From NCBI GenBank assembly GCA_020628375.1, contig JAHDFD010000016.1, forward strand, positions 26,906 to 79,729: a stretch of DNA of 52,824 nucleotides, given 5' to 3'. Position 1 is the stretch's first letter, and each line of letters opens with the position of its first letter. This DNA comes from Chitinophagales bacterium. GTDB taxonomy: Bacteria > Bacteroidota > Bacteroidia > Chitinophagales > UBA2359. The notes below the pieces were generated by a model. The model was given only the letters and a program-made list of their open reading frames with translations, had not been told where the DNA came from and did no database searches. Shown here piece by piece: positions 1-9,097 of the stretch. Made by a program: the position numbers and the translations under genes.

Positions 1-3000
1 CAAGCTACCGTACTTGGTGTTGGGTCCTGAGCTAATGGATTCACTGTAAGTGTATGAGTTCCTAACAATAAATAACTATCATCGGCTGTTCCACTTGTAG
101 CATCTGTTCCATAACATAATAAATAAGCATAAGTAATCTGTGTTTCTGTTACACAATTATCTGTTCCACTATGAATACCATCTGCTATGTTTCCATCAGG
201 CATTGTAACAGCCACTCCATCTACTATTACTGAAGAATATACTACCGCTGCATCTGTATTTACATCTGCAATTGCTGCTGCATTATCTGTATCTGCGGAA
301 ACATTCGTTTGCCATGTTGTTATTTCAGTCGTTAAATCTCCTGAACATAAGGCATCGGCTCCCATTACATCTACCACTAAAGGACAACCTGCAGGGCAAG
401 CTGGCGTAGTGATCGTATAAGTTTTGGTACACCCGAATTCATTACTAACAGTAATATCCAATGTTCCTGCTAAATCTCCTGACTGTGCAGTATAAACACC
501 TGTACCCGCATCGAAATTTGAAGCCAGTGCGTCTCCTGTTGGATTCGTAGGTGCAGAATAAACATCATTTGTACAAGCAGCTGTTAAACTTACTGAACAA
601 GCTACCGTACTTGGTGTTGGGTCCTGAGCTAATGGATTCACTGTAAGTGTATAGGTACTTATTAGTTGATATGTATCATCTGTTATTGTTCCGGGACTAT
701 CTCCATTAGTATCGCAAACCAAGTAAGCAAATACTGTGTAATCTTCATCTAAGCAATTATCAATACCAGAATGTGTACCATCAGGTATCAACCCGTCCGG
801 AGCTGTAGTTCCATCAACTGCCATGATCGAAGAATAAGCAATGCTTCCGGAACCGCCCGGATCTTGTGTGGCATCAAGTGGATTAGCTGTTGTGATTGAT
901 CCTTGCCAAGTTGCAAAATCATCTGTTCCTCCTCCAGAACAAACAGCTCCAGTGTCGTCAGTTACAGTTACCGCAGTAGGGCAATTTGCCTGACAAGCCG
1001 GTGTAACCTCCATTGAAGTAGTGTATGTACAAATCGAACCAGCAATACCAGAAACTATGTCTATGTTTACCATTCCAGCTACATCTGCTGGTTGAGCAGT
1101 ATAAGTAACTACATTCGTTCCATTATTACTTATTACTCCTGTTGCAACTGTTTGATTAGACAAGGTGATCAAATCTCCAGTACATGCTCCTGTTATTGTT
1201 ATTTCGCAACTATTAGCTGGATTTACAGCTACTGTAGGAGCTTGAATAGCTGGATATACGGTTGCTATATATGTTCCTAATAGAATGTAGGTGTCATCTG
1301 ATGTGTCTCCTATTAAAATATTATCACAAACTTCATATATATACTGTGTTTGAGTTTCTGAGGCACAAGCATCAGTAGCTGTAGTAGATATGGTCAGACC
1401 ATCAGGTGGTGTTGTTCCATCTACAGCTACGATTGTTGAGTTAACAGGTGTAGTAGTTGGATTGGCAGTAGCAACGGCCGCAGCCCAGGTTGCAAGATCT
1501 ACCCCTCCTGTTTCAACAGTTCCATCACAATAGTTTGCATTATTATCAGTAATTACGGGACAAAGGCAAGGAGGGTTTATAACTAATGAGGTATGACATC
1601 CTGCGTTTTCATTACCTGCTCCTACCGTTAAAGTCGATGTACTACCTGTAGGGATATTCGATACTGTTATGGTTCCATCTGCATTTATTGTAGTCGAACC
1701 TACGGTGCCCAGAGTTGCGGAAACTGTAAATGAAGTTGCAACGCCATCTGCAATACCATCATTTGTCCAAACTGCTCCTATCATTGGATTATTAGGATCG
1801 TTTACACCAATAGTTGGTGTATTTCCTAAATCACTTCCAACAGCAGCAGCATCTAATATTTCATTCCAGGTAGCAGTACTTATATTCGAGGCTGGAATTG
1901 TAGCATTATAGGTTCCATCTGTATTACAAGTTGTAGTTGCCTGGCTAAGAACAGGAGGTTCATAAACATCGACATAAACTTCGTAAATATCTTCGCATCC
2001 TAACTGATCTTCAAAAGTATAAGTTAATCCATGCTCACCCGGACCAGCAACAGAAGGGGTAAAGGTTGATTCTCCATCATTTTCTAATGCTGCAGATCCT
2101 CCAATATCTCCTGCCTGATCTGTATTAACTCCAGGACCACCAAATGTACCAACCGTTGTAATTACATAGTCAACTGCAATTGGTCCATTGTAGTTTTCAG
2201 TATTTGTGCCTGTTGGATAGATTGCATAAGAACAATTTGCATTTCCCCCACCCGGATCTAAAGATCCTTCAAATTCTTGTAATGGTACAAGGATATTACC
2301 TGCACCGTCAACTACTTCGTATGTACCTTCATCTCCAGGGGTACATGAACCACCATTCATTCCGTCTCCATAGGCATCTGCTATTGTAAAAAAGAGACCA
2401 CTTGGTCCGTTGGTGCCTACAGTATAGGTACCTGGTGCTGCTGGTGTAGTATTTAATTGAATATCAGTAAATGTGGTAGAAGATGCACCCGAAGGAACAG
2501 GTTGTGCTGGTGCTACTGGCGAACCATCAGCATTGAATACCTGAATTGTCGTTTCTTGTGAAGAAAATCCATCCCCTACTAAATTAATTGTTAAGCTACC
2601 AAAAGCAAACTCACCAGATTCTGGTGTTCCTGTAATATCATAGGTTCCAGCATCATCTGAACAAAAGTCTCCAGGGTTGGTTAAACTAGCAACTGGATAT
2701 GCTGGTAAATCAAATTCAAAAGTCTGTGTTGAGCAATCAACAGTTCCATCATTTGTTCCATTATCAACTGAAACGGTTATTGTTTGTGCGCCATCACCTT
2801 CATTTGGTGTGTATGTTACTGCATTCGTTCCATCACCAGACAGAGTTCCTGGATTTGCACTTGTTACTGTAACTAAATCGTTCGGACAAGCACCAGTTAT
2901 TGTTAAAGAACAATCCGCTCCTACGGCAACCGGAAATGTAGGTTCAGGTAAAACTACCGTCGAAAGTTCATAAAAATCACAGGTAGGTATAATGTTTTCA

Positions 3001-3458
3001 TTACCATCATTATCATCATCACCTATCATATCTACACCTACGAAAATGAAATAAGCATTGATGGGTTCGCAAGATGGGTTCCTTGGGCCGGATACCAAAA
3101 TATCTGAAACATAACCAAAATCATTACAGGCAAGTTCAAATGAAACGTTTACAGAATTCAAACCTGGATTATTGGCATTCAAATCTGTAAATCCATCATC
3201 GCCCTGATTTATTATTATGGGACCATAAGAAGTAGTTCCAGTATAAGAATATACCTGAAACCCTGAATTAACATCAACGAAGCATCCGGGACCTGCTGTA
3301 AATTGGATATCATCGCCAGAACAAATTGTGGGAGTAACATTATAGTCAAAGGTTGGGCATGTTCCTGGTGTACCAACAGGAGGTCCACCTGCAAAAACCG
3401 GAATACATGAGAACATAAAAGCCCAAATTTTAAGCTGTTTAAGTAGATTTTTTTTCAT
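1..3458 (-). CDS. Giant repetitive secreted surface protein, 3' end outside window
   Basis: An open frame runs on the minus strand from an ATG at 3458-3456 to the window edge with no stop: 1152 codons, so the C-terminus is missing. The start MKKNLLKQLKIWAFMFSC is a signal peptide with a basic end and a hydrophobic core. The rest is Thr/Asp/Asn/Gly-rich with regularly spaced Cys, typical of large Bacteroidota adhesins. From about residue 630 a unit of roughly 192-199 residues recurs three times; each begins with a Cys-Pro pair, then a second Cys, then a conserved TW, and contains VDGxxxPDG. A 55-base stretch at 1-55 recurs exactly at 598-652 (199 codons apart), so units were duplicated recently. 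The start lies 1 nt after the stop of the small secreted gene upstream, suggesting translational coupling. A T9SS sorting domain would be expected in the missing part (inference). Confidence 0.85.
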   Translation of the reverse strand, partial: MKKNLLKQLKIWAFMFSCIPVFAGGPPVGTPGTCPTFDYNVTPTICSGDDIQFTAGPGCFVDVNSGFQVYSYTGTTSYGPIIINQGDDGFTDLNANNPGLNSVNVSFELACNDFGYVSDILVSGPRNPSCEPINAYFIFVGVDMIGDDDNDGNENIIPTCDFYELSTVVLPEPTFPVAVGADCSLTITGACPNDLVTVTSANPGTLSGDGTNAVTYTPNEGDGAQTITVSVDNGTNDGTVDCSTQTFEFDLPAYPVASLTNPGDFCSDDAGTYDITGTPESGEFAFGSLTINLVGDGFSSQETTIQVFNADGSPVAPAQPVPSGASSTTFTDIQLNTTPAAPGTYTVGTNGPSGLFFTIADAYGDGMNGGSCTPGDEGTYEVVDGAGNILVPLQEFEGSLDPGGGNANCSYAIYPTGTNTENYNGPIAVDYVITTVGTFGGPGVNTDQAGDIGGSAALENDGESTFTPSVAGPGEHGLTYTFEDQLGCEDIYEVYVDVYEPPVLSQATTTCNTDGTYNATIPASNISTATWNEILDAAAVGSDLGNTPTIGVNDPNNPMIGAVWTNDGIADGVATSFTVSATLGTVGSTTINADGTITVSNIPTGSTSTLTVGAGNENAGCHTSLVINPPCLCPVITDNNANYCDGTVETGGVDLATWAAAVATANPTTTPVNSTIVAVDGTTPPDGLTISTTATDACASETQTQYIYEVCDNILIGDTSDDTYILLGTYIATVYPAIQAPTVAVNPANSCEITITGACTGDLITLSNQTVATGVISNNGTNVVTYTAQPADVAGMVNIDIVSGIAGSICTYTTSMEVTPACQANCPTAVTVTDDTGAVCSGGGTDDFATWQGSITTANPLDATQDPGGSGSIAYSSIMAVDGTTAPDGLIPDGTHSGIDNCLDEDYTVFAYLVCDTNGDSPGTITDDTYQLISTYTLTVNPLAQDPTPSTVACSVSLTAACTNDVYSAPTNPTGDALASNFDAGTGVYTAQSGDLAGTLDITVSNEFGCTKTYTITTPACPAGCPLVVDVMGADALCSGDLTTEITTWQTNVSADTDNAAAIADVNTDAAVVYSSVIVDGVAVTMPDGNIADGIHSGTDNCVTETQITYAYLLCYGTDATSGTADDSYLLLGTHTLTVNPLAQDPTPSTVA

Positions 3459-3459
3459 T

Positions 3460-3774
3460 TTAATTTTTATTTTGAGTTTTGGATTTTTCTTCTAAAAGAA
3501 ATGCTGCATTAAGAAGAATTTCTTTTAGCTTTTCATTGTTTGGATCTGACTGAACTTCCTTTTTCAACTCTTTGATATAGTCTTCTAATGACATTGAGAA
3601 GTCAGTTTCAATTTTTTTAATTCTTTGCTCAACACTGAGACCGAAAGAACGAATTTCATGTCGTTCAGTTTTTTGTTTTGATGTTGCTTTTTCTTCATTT
3701 GCTTTCTGAGCATTTGCATCCTCGGCCAGAAAAACCGAAAAGACTAATACCATCAGCAGAAATAATTTTTTCAT
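3460..3774 (-). CDS. Small secreted or periplasmic helical protein, unknown function
   Basis: A 104-residue protein with a clear signal peptide (MKKLFLLMVLVFSVFLAEDA, cleavage probably after ANA). The mature part is charged and helical, rich in Lys and Glu, with no cysteine and no domain I recognise. Its stop (3462-3460) is followed after one base by the start of the giant repeat protein, and the spermidine-synthase-like gene ends 35 nt upstream, so all three are probably one transcript. A role as a periplasmic partner of the giant protein is possible from position only. Confidence 0.75.
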   Translation of the reverse strand: MKKLFLLMVLVFSVFLAEDANAQKANEEKATSKQKTERHEIRSFGLSVEQRIKKIETDFSMSLEDYIKELKKEVQSDPNNEKLKEILLNAAFLLEEKSKTQNKN

Positions 3775-3809
3775 AATGACTGATTTAAGTTTTTTAATTA
3801 TTTTATTTT

Positions 3810-5303
3810 TTATAATTTGAACATGTCTATATACTGCTTACGCCAATTGATACCCGCAGTTTTGCTCAAAATATCCATCTCTGGTTTTTCGTCTGTTAGT
3901 ATAATTTTACTTTCAGTAAAAGCCGCAGGTATATTTATTCGATAATTATTGGTTTTTATTTCAAAATTCTTTTTCTTATTAATATAGGTTTTGTTAAAAA
4001 CGTGATCATCAATTTCATTAAGGCTAGCAAGCATTACCAGATTGGCGTTTTGGTCTGATTTATTTGTTTTAAAGAGTGCGAGCTCAAAGTCACTTTTTAC
4101 CAAAGTATTATATATAGCTGCACCTGCTGTGGCTTCATCTCCTTTGGTAAACCCATAAAAATTTATAAGTATTTGCCCATTAGGATTTAATGAATTTTTT
4201 AGTTTTTGTAAACTTTGTTTAGTAATCAGGTGTGGAGCTATACTTTCTCCCAAAAAGCAATCAAATATGATTGTGTCGTACTTTTTAGTATTTGTGTTCA
4301 GAAAATGACGAGCATCGTCAACAATCACTTTTATATCATTATCAAGAGCAAAATATTCTTTAGCGATATTAGCTATGCGAGTGTCAAATTCAACAGCAGT
4401 AACATTATGATCGTTACTATTAATATATTTTGCTAAAGTGCCTGCTCCCAGCCCTAATTGTAATACATCTTGTTTTTTGTTTTCTTTACTATTCAAGAGT
4501 GCATCTACCAAGTTAGGATATATCCATAGGCTATTTCCACTTTCCACAAATTCAAAGGTTTGAAGACTGTTATTTACCAATAAAGCCTTTATGGAGTTAT
4601 TAGTCATACCAAAGTCAGCACCTTCAAATTCTATAACTTTAAGTTGTCCCATCACACCTTCTTCCTGATGTATTATCTCTATATTTTCGATGGGTTGTTT
4701 AGAAAACCCAGACAAGAGGAATGATAAGGTCGTAACAAAAACAGATATTAAAGCTATTCTCTTTTGATTATTTTTAATTAATAACAGTATGGTTGAGCAA
4801 ATTAATAAAACACCGAAAATGAGTGCTGAAAAACGAATTCCAATACTACCCAATAAGACAAAACCAATAATAAAAGTTGCCAAGACTCCACCTGTTGTGC
4901 TAAGAGCATAAATATTTCCTGCAATATTTCCTGCACTTTGCTTTTCTTTATCTTCTTCGTTCAATAAGTGAATAACTAAGGGTGAAACCGTACCCATTAA
5001 TAGTATAAGAGGTAGGAAGTAAACGCTTAATGATATTAGAATACCTGTTTTTAACCCCATGCCAATTGTCGCTGACATTATTAGATTACCAGTAAATGGC
5101 ATCATAATCAGTAATATTCCACTTAATAAAAGAATAGTTACTAACATTTTAAGGTGATCGACACTTTTGGATGCTAGGATTCCACCAGAGAAATATCCCA
5201 GAGCCAACCCGCCTAAAGTGATTCCTAATACAGAAGCCCATACGTAAATAGCCTGCCCAAAAAATGGAGCAACCATTTTTGCAGCTATTAACTCTGTAGC
5301 CAT
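3810..5303 (-). CDS. Membrane-anchored spermidine-synthase-like methyltransferase-fold protein
   Basis: The N-terminal ~190 residues form a set of hydrophobic helices (GITLGGLALGYFSGG and others), as in the integral-membrane spermidine-synthase-like family. The C-terminal half is a Rossmann SAM-binding domain: VLQLGLGAGTLAKY near residue 280, the acidic ribose-binding strand VTAVEFD, then VDDARHF. Where true spermidine synthases have a catalytic D-x-x-D-P segment, this protein reads FDCFLGESIAPHL, so polyamine synthesis is doubtful. The family-conserved first helix appears to begin upstream of the ATG: in-frame codons 5304-5360 encode NKLKKLLYIASFIEGAAL, which joins smoothly to MATEL, but no ATG, GTG or TTG occurs between the stop at 5363-5361 and 5303. 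The real start may be non-canonical. First gene of a probable three-gene run. Confidence 0.8.
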   Translation of the reverse strand: MATELIAAKMVAPFFGQAIYVWASVLGITLGGLALGYFSGGILASKSVDHLKMLVTILLLSGILLIMMPFTGNLIMSATIGMGLKTGILISLSVYFLPLILLMGTVSPLVIHLLNEEDKEKQSAGNIAGNIYALSTTGGVLATFIIGFVLLGSIGIRFSALIFGVLLICSTILLLIKNNQKRIALISVFVTTLSFLLSGFSKQPIENIEIIHQEEGVMGQLKVIEFEGADFGMTNNSIKALLVNNSLQTFEFVESGNSLWIYPNLVDALLNSKENKKQDVLQLGLGAGTLAKYINSNDHNVTAVEFDTRIANIAKEYFALDNDIKVIVDDARHFLNTNTKKYDTIIFDCFLGESIAPHLITKQSLQKLKNSLNPNGQILINFYGFTKGDEATAGAAIYNTLVKSDFELALFKTNKSDQNANLVMLASLNEIDDHVFNKTYINKKKNFEIKTNNYRINIPAAFTESKIILTDEKPEMDILSKTAGINWRKQYIDMFKL

Positions 5304-6132
5304 TAATGCCGCCCCCTCAATAAAAGACGCTATATATAGTAACTTTTTCAGTTTGTTGATTTATGAAGTATTTATTTTAACACATTACATCATATAGAAA
5401 CTTTACTCCGATTCCATAGATCATAGATTATCTACTTTAAGCATATATCAACACAGCACTAAAAGACTATTGAATTAAGCAGCAAGAACAAACAGTAAAA
5501 CTATCATGTTAACTCTTCATGTTACTAAGAGGTAACATGAACTAAGATTTAATGAGTTTGCACAAGCTTTGCTTTTGAAGCAATAAAGAAATATTATTCA
5601 ACTTAATTGAGCGCAAGTATCATATTACTTTAAGCTATAGAACCTTTTCTATAAAAGGCATTATGTATTAAAGGGAAAAATAAAAAAGAAATGTTTTTTT
5701 CATAGAAATAGATTTTAGTTTCAAAATTGGTTAATCAAGGTTTTTATTGAATAGTAAATATATGTTTAAAAAATTGGAAATAAAAATGCTTTAAATCAAA
5801 AAAAGTCGATAGTCTTTTCAGGGTACGCTTAAATTTAATATTCTCGCACCCGATTATCAATCAAATAATTTATTCTGTCAGTTATTTGGAGCATATTACA
5901 CAAAAGGTAATCATGGCGAAAAACTATCAGAAGATTTAATACCACTCGAATGTTACACAATTTATCAAATTTAACCAATGATGGTTCGCACAATAGAGAT
6001 GGCTTAACCCACGAAGTCCAAAAACATATCCAACAATTCAAAACACCCTACCTATACCAATCATGCCTATATCAACTATTATACAATTTGAAAAATATAT
6101 AACCGTATATATTTCAAATTGTATTAGACTTT

Positions 6133-6217
6133 ATGGTAAATGCACACGAAATTTTAAGCAACAATCAAAACTTTGAGCAAAATGCTGTAAGCTGGCAGTT
6201 AGAAAAAGAAGAGTAAC
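6133..6217 (+). repeat. Long direct repeat, copy 1 (gene-end fragment)
   Basis: This stretch starts ATGGTAAATGCACAC and runs into GAGTAACCCATTC. It is repeated in direct orientation at 8640-8705 with a ~20-base deletion and few substitutions. It encodes MVNAHEILSNN...LEKEE and a stop, which reads like the last residues of a lost gene. Each copy continues directly into a REP hairpin. Together they bracket the WYL regulator and DUF1016 nuclease genes. Confidence 0.7.
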
Positions 6218-6276
6218 CCATTCACACCTTCAAGAATTGGGCGTTCCCGTTTATGAATTCTTGAAGGTCTGAATGG
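6218..6276. repeat. REP-like hairpin, copy 1
   Basis: Two 21-nt arms (6218-6238 and 6256-6276) pair at 20 of 21 positions around a 17-nt loop. The loop is GGGCGTTCCCGTTTATG. The same core occurs in hairpins at 8706 and 45070, in different orientation or with a different outer stem. The third copy lies beside a RAYT transposase remnant, which supports calling this a REP family. It sits just downstream of the WYL gene's stop and could also act as a terminator. Confidence 0.75.
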
Positions 6277-6296
6277 TTTAAACAAGTATTTTTCCA

Positions 6297-7301
6297 TTAT
6301 CCGTAAAGACTTTTCATTTGCGCTATTAGTTCTTTTATTTCTTTGACTAAAGAAACAGGAGACAAGACTTTTACATCTTTACCAAACTGTAATATTTGCT
6401 GAACCAGTTCTCGGTTGGGAATAAGCTTTAAGGTAATTTCTACACTACCATCATCATTAACTTTCTTTTTTTGTGTATCGTGCATCGGTTTGGTGATAAC
6501 ATAATTCCCTCTACCATTTATAAATAAGAGTTTGATGGTTTCTACTTGTTGGTTACTCGGAACAGAAATGCCTATTACATCATCAAAATATTCATTCAGA
6601 TTGAAGCCACATTCGATAAAATCTTCAGAAGATAACAGCTTGAAATCCTTAATTCTATCTAAAGCAATATTGCTTAAATTTCGTGGATATTCAGGATTCA
6701 ATCCCACTAAAAACCAGCGTTGGTTATAAGCTTTGAGTAAATAAGGATGAATTTTGAGTTTGCGTTCAGCTCTTCCAAAAGGCTGATAAACAAGCTCAAT
6801 AACCGTTTGATCTGTGATTGTTTCTACCAGGCTTTGTATATAACCAGCGCCATGTAAATATTCGTTTTCTTCGAACTGCACAGGCTTTTTTGAAGTCTTG
6901 ATATTAATAACTTCCTGTTCCAATTTCAGTATGAGTTCATCCACCCAATTATATTCAGCTTTGTGGCGATAGCATGACAATACAAATACCGATAAATTCA
7001 AATATTGAATAAATAAGGGATGAAATGCCGAGTTGAAAATAGAAAAACCAATATCGGCATAACGTTGTGCTTTTTTTCTGCCAATCCTCAAATTTTCATT
7101 TAGCTGAATAGACCAACCCTCTGTACTCTTCATAAACTTAATGTCATCATAAATCTGCCTGCGTTCTATCTTTCGATCAATTTTGTGAACTTGGTAAGCA
7201 TCATTTACAGCTGCTATCAAGTCGGGTATGGTATAGAAACGAGTAGTATCTCTGAAACAAGTATCTAATACTTTATAGCGAATAAGTTTGTTAAAGTCCA
7301 T
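6297..7301 (-). CDS. WYL-domain transcriptional regulator
   Basis: A 334-residue protein of the usual length for helix-turn-helix plus WYL regulators. Residues ~1-65 are the DNA-binding part (RRQIYDDIKFMKSTEGW). The WYL domain covers ~145-215: VIELVYQPFGRAERKLKIHP followed by YLLKAYNQRWFLVG, the variant WYL signature that binds a small ligand or nucleic acid end. A WCX-like C-terminal part follows. It starts 17 nt downstream of the DUF1016 nuclease stop on the same strand, so the two are probably co-transcribed. WYL proteins often control defence and DNA-damage genes; that this one controls its nuclease neighbour is inference. Confidence 0.88.
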   Translation of the reverse strand: MDFNKLIRYKVLDTCFRDTTRFYTIPDLIAAVNDAYQVHKIDRKIERRQIYDDIKFMKSTEGWSIQLNENLRIGRKKAQRYADIGFSIFNSAFHPLFIQYLNLSVFVLSCYRHKAEYNWVDELILKLEQEVINIKTSKKPVQFEENEYLHGAGYIQSLVETITDQTVIELVYQPFGRAERKLKIHPYLLKAYNQRWFLVGLNPEYPRNLSNIALDRIKDFKLLSSEDFIECGFNLNEYFDDVIGISVPSNQQVETIKLLFINGRGNYVITKPMHDTQKKKVNDDGSVEITLKLIPNRELVQQILQFGKDVKVLSPVSLVKEIKELIAQMKSLYG

Positions 7302-7318
7302 AATCGATCAAATATTTA

Positions 7319-8389
7319 TCAAGGTTTGCTTTCCAGTTCTTGCTCTATTTCTTCGATTGTTGGAAGGCTACTTTTAAGATTTTCGGGTAGTTTTTCTGTA
7401 ACTATAAATTCACTCACACCCATAGGTTGTTTCATACCTCTTAAAGAGAATTCTACTTCCACATTGTTCTTATCTCTACATAATAAAATACCAATAGTAG
7501 GTTTGTCGCTTTCATCTTTTATCAACTCATCTACAGCCGATAAGTAAAAGTTGAGTTTGCCTGCATATTCAGGAATAAACTTCTTATTCTTCAGTTCAAT
7601 AACCACATAGCATTTGAGCTTTACATGGTAAAATAAAAGATCTAAATAATAATCCTGATCAGCAATTTCCAGATGATATTGTTGTCCTATGAATGCAAAG
7701 CCTTTTCCTAGTTCCAGTAAGAATTTTGAGATATGACTAATTAGCTGTTTTTCTATATCCTTTTCATGATAGGGTTGGCTTAAGCTCAGAAAATCGAATA
7801 CATAAGGGTCTTTAATGGTTTGTTGAGCTAAATCGGATTGTAGTGATGGCAGAGTTTGCTCGAAATTGGAAACAGCCTTGCCTTGTCTTTCGTAAAGTTG
7901 TGATTTTATTTGAAGGCTTAATACATCTCTACTCCACCCATTATTTATTGTTTCTCTGATATAAAAGTAGGTTTGTCCCGGATCTTTTACTTTGCTTATC
8001 AATACCTTAATATGGCTCCAGGGCAATTGTCCCCCGAGCTGGGGGACAATTGCTTTATTTGCTTTTTGTTCGATTTCATTAACAAATAATTTCTGATATG
8101 AAGCTTGAGAAAATTTTTTATAAAATTGACTTATATAATACAAGTTAGTACGAGAAAACCCCTTGATTTCAGGAAGTTCTTTCTTTAAGTCTTTGGCGAT
8201 TTGTTCTATTAGTTTACTTCCCCATTGTCCAGCTTCTAATTTTTCAGAAATATCTTTTCCCAATTCCCAATAAAACCGAATTAAAACATTGTTCGCAGAT
8301 TTAATGGCTAGAGTTTGGGTTCGTAAAATTTTAAGTTTTATCTCATTTATCCAATCTTTGTATTCATTGTTACTTACAAGTTCAATCAT
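7319..8389 (-). CDS. DUF1016 (YhcG-type) PDDEXK nuclease
   Basis: 356 residues, matching the two-domain DUF1016 family in length and order. The N-terminal domain (~10-165) contains FYWELGKDI, GFSRTNLYYISQFYKKF and LPWSHIKVLISKVKD. The middle has the hallmark NNGWSRDVLSLQI. The C-terminal nuclease domain shows the PD-(D/E)xK core: DYYLDLLFYH near residue 248 and VVIELKNKKF near 261. It is upstream of, and close to, the WYL gene. DUF1016 proteins are linked with restriction and phage defence in other genomes (established association); this locus has no other restriction genes. Inside the coding region, bases 8020-8050 form a perfect 13-bp hairpin, unusual for this family's sequence. Confidence 0.9.
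   Translation of the reverse strand: MIELVSNNEYKDWINEIKLKILRTQTLAIKSANNVLIRFYWELGKDISEKLEAGQWGSKLIEQIAKDLKKELPEIKGFSRTNLYYISQFYKKFSQASYQKLFVNEIEQKANKAIVPQLGGQLPWSHIKVLISKVKDPGQTYFYIRETINNGWSRDVLSLQIKSQLYERQGKAVSNFEQTLPSLQSDLAQQTIKDPYVFDFLSLSQPYHEKDIEKQLISHISKFLLELGKGFAFIGQQYHLEIADQDYYLDLLFYHVKLKCYVVIELKNKKFIPEYAGKLNFYLSAVDELIKDESDKPTIGILLCRDKNNVEVEFSLRGMKQPMGVSEFIVTEKLPENLKSSLPTIEEIEQELESKP
8020..8050. repeat. Perfect hairpin inside the DUF1016 coding sequence
   Basis: GCAATTGTCCCCC and GGGGGACAATTGC pair perfectly over 13 bp around the 5-nt loop GAGCT. The segment is in frame and encodes part of AIVPQLGGQLPW. The run of five C and five G stands out against the AT-rich gene. It could be an inserted palindrome that stayed in frame. 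Confidence 0.75.
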
Positions 8390-8477
8390 AATTTGAGTCT
8401 ATTTTTTATGCAAAGCTACTGCACAATACTGTTTTATGTTTGCATTGTCTTTTAAGGAAAAGGGATAAACAGTAATA

Positions 8478-8556
8478 AAACCTATCAGGTTTTTTAAACT
8501 AAAGTCGGTAAGTAATTATAATGCCTGATTTTTGAAAGCGGAAACCTGATAGGTTT
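8478..8556. repeat. 15-bp inverted repeat upstream of DUF1016 gene
   Basis: AAACCTATCAGGTTT (8478-8492) and AAACCTGATAGGTTT (8542-8556) are exact reverse complements, 49 nt apart. The centre of each arm resembles the CCTGTCAGG stem of the terminator at 16627. It lies 88 nt before the nuclease start, so it may be a REP-like element or a regulatory palindrome. Confidence 0.7.
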
Positions 8557-8639
8557 GTGACCGAAAAGGAAATTTAGCTTAGCAAAACAACTAATATGAA
8601 AAAATATACACACAGCCCAATGAAGATTTTGTTACACAA

Positions 8640-8705
8640 ATGGTAAATGCACACAAAACTTTGAGCAAAATGCTGCAAGCTGGCAGTTAGAAAAAGAAGA
8701 GTAAC
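8640..8705 (+). repeat. Long direct repeat, copy 2 (with internal deletion)
   Basis: Near-identical to 6133-6217 except for loss of about 20 bases after ATGGTAAATGCACAC. The frame upstream (NEDFVTQMVNAH) continues the same lost gene a little further than copy 1 does. Leads straight into REP copy 2. Confidence 0.65.
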
Positions 8706-8755
8706 CCATTCACATCTTCAAGAATTTATAAACGGGAACGCCCAATCCTTGAAGG

Positions 8756-9097
8756 TAGGCTGTTCAAAATCACGGAGTTTTAAAGAAATTTTCACACCAC
8801 ACTTTTGGATACTCAATGTCTCGGTGAGTAAATGGAAATATTTTAAATTGCATTGAGACTTTTTTCTGGTCATTCAGAATGAAAAATGAGCAAAGTGAAA
8901 TTTGGAATGAAGAATCTAATACCTCCTGTAATTTATAGATTCTTCACTTCAACTTCGCAAAGCTTCGTTTCGTTCTGAATGACCAAAACTTTTTGTTATT
9001 TTTATAAGTTAGGTTTTACTGAATTTAGAATCTTAGTTTTACACAGTTTTATAGTTCTAAAAAGGGTGGAACATTTTATCACATATTAAACAGCCTA
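8756..9097. mobile_element. 342-bp MITE with 9-bp target duplication
   Basis: The element begins TAGGCTGTTCAAAAT and ends with the complement AACAGCCTA (9-bp perfect terminal repeat, about 13 of 15 if extended). It is flanked on both sides by CCTTGAAGG (8747-8755 and 9098-9106), a 9-bp target-site duplication. The uninterrupted target is seen in REP copy 1, which proves insertion. No transposase is encoded, so it needs one supplied elsewhere. Inside is a second long imperfect hairpin. Confidence 0.85.
8868..8984. repeat. Long imperfect hairpin nested inside the MITE
   Basis: The outer ends GGTCATTCAGAA (8868-8879) and TTCTGAATGACC (8973-8984) pair perfectly. The inner ends AGAATCTA (8911-8918) and TAGATTCT (8936-8943) also pair, with an imperfect stem between. 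It may be an older palindrome captured by the MITE. Confidence 0.65.

Larger units (their letters stand above)
5304..6296. other. Gene-poor 1-kb stretch with decayed coding remnants
   Basis: No convincing gene was found here. The first ~60 bases extend the spermidine-synthase-like frame. A plus-strand open stretch around 5949-6100 and a 28-codon stretch at 6133-6216 ending LEKEE look like pieces of broken genes. The second is repeated at 8640-8700 with a ~20-base deletion. The right end holds a REP hairpin. Confidence 0.5.

Noticed and set aside
187..2973. Several plus-strand open frames of 60-98 codons
   Set aside because: They lie opposite a continuous minus-strand frame with a signal peptide and Cys-rich repeats, so they are shadows.
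3810..5303. True spermidine synthase
   Set aside because: The catalytic D-x-x-D-P segment is replaced by DCFLGESIAP and the protein has a large membrane domain.
5835..6041. Minus-strand 68-codon frame
   Set aside because: Cys/Leu-rich with no domain, no start context and in a decayed intergenic region.
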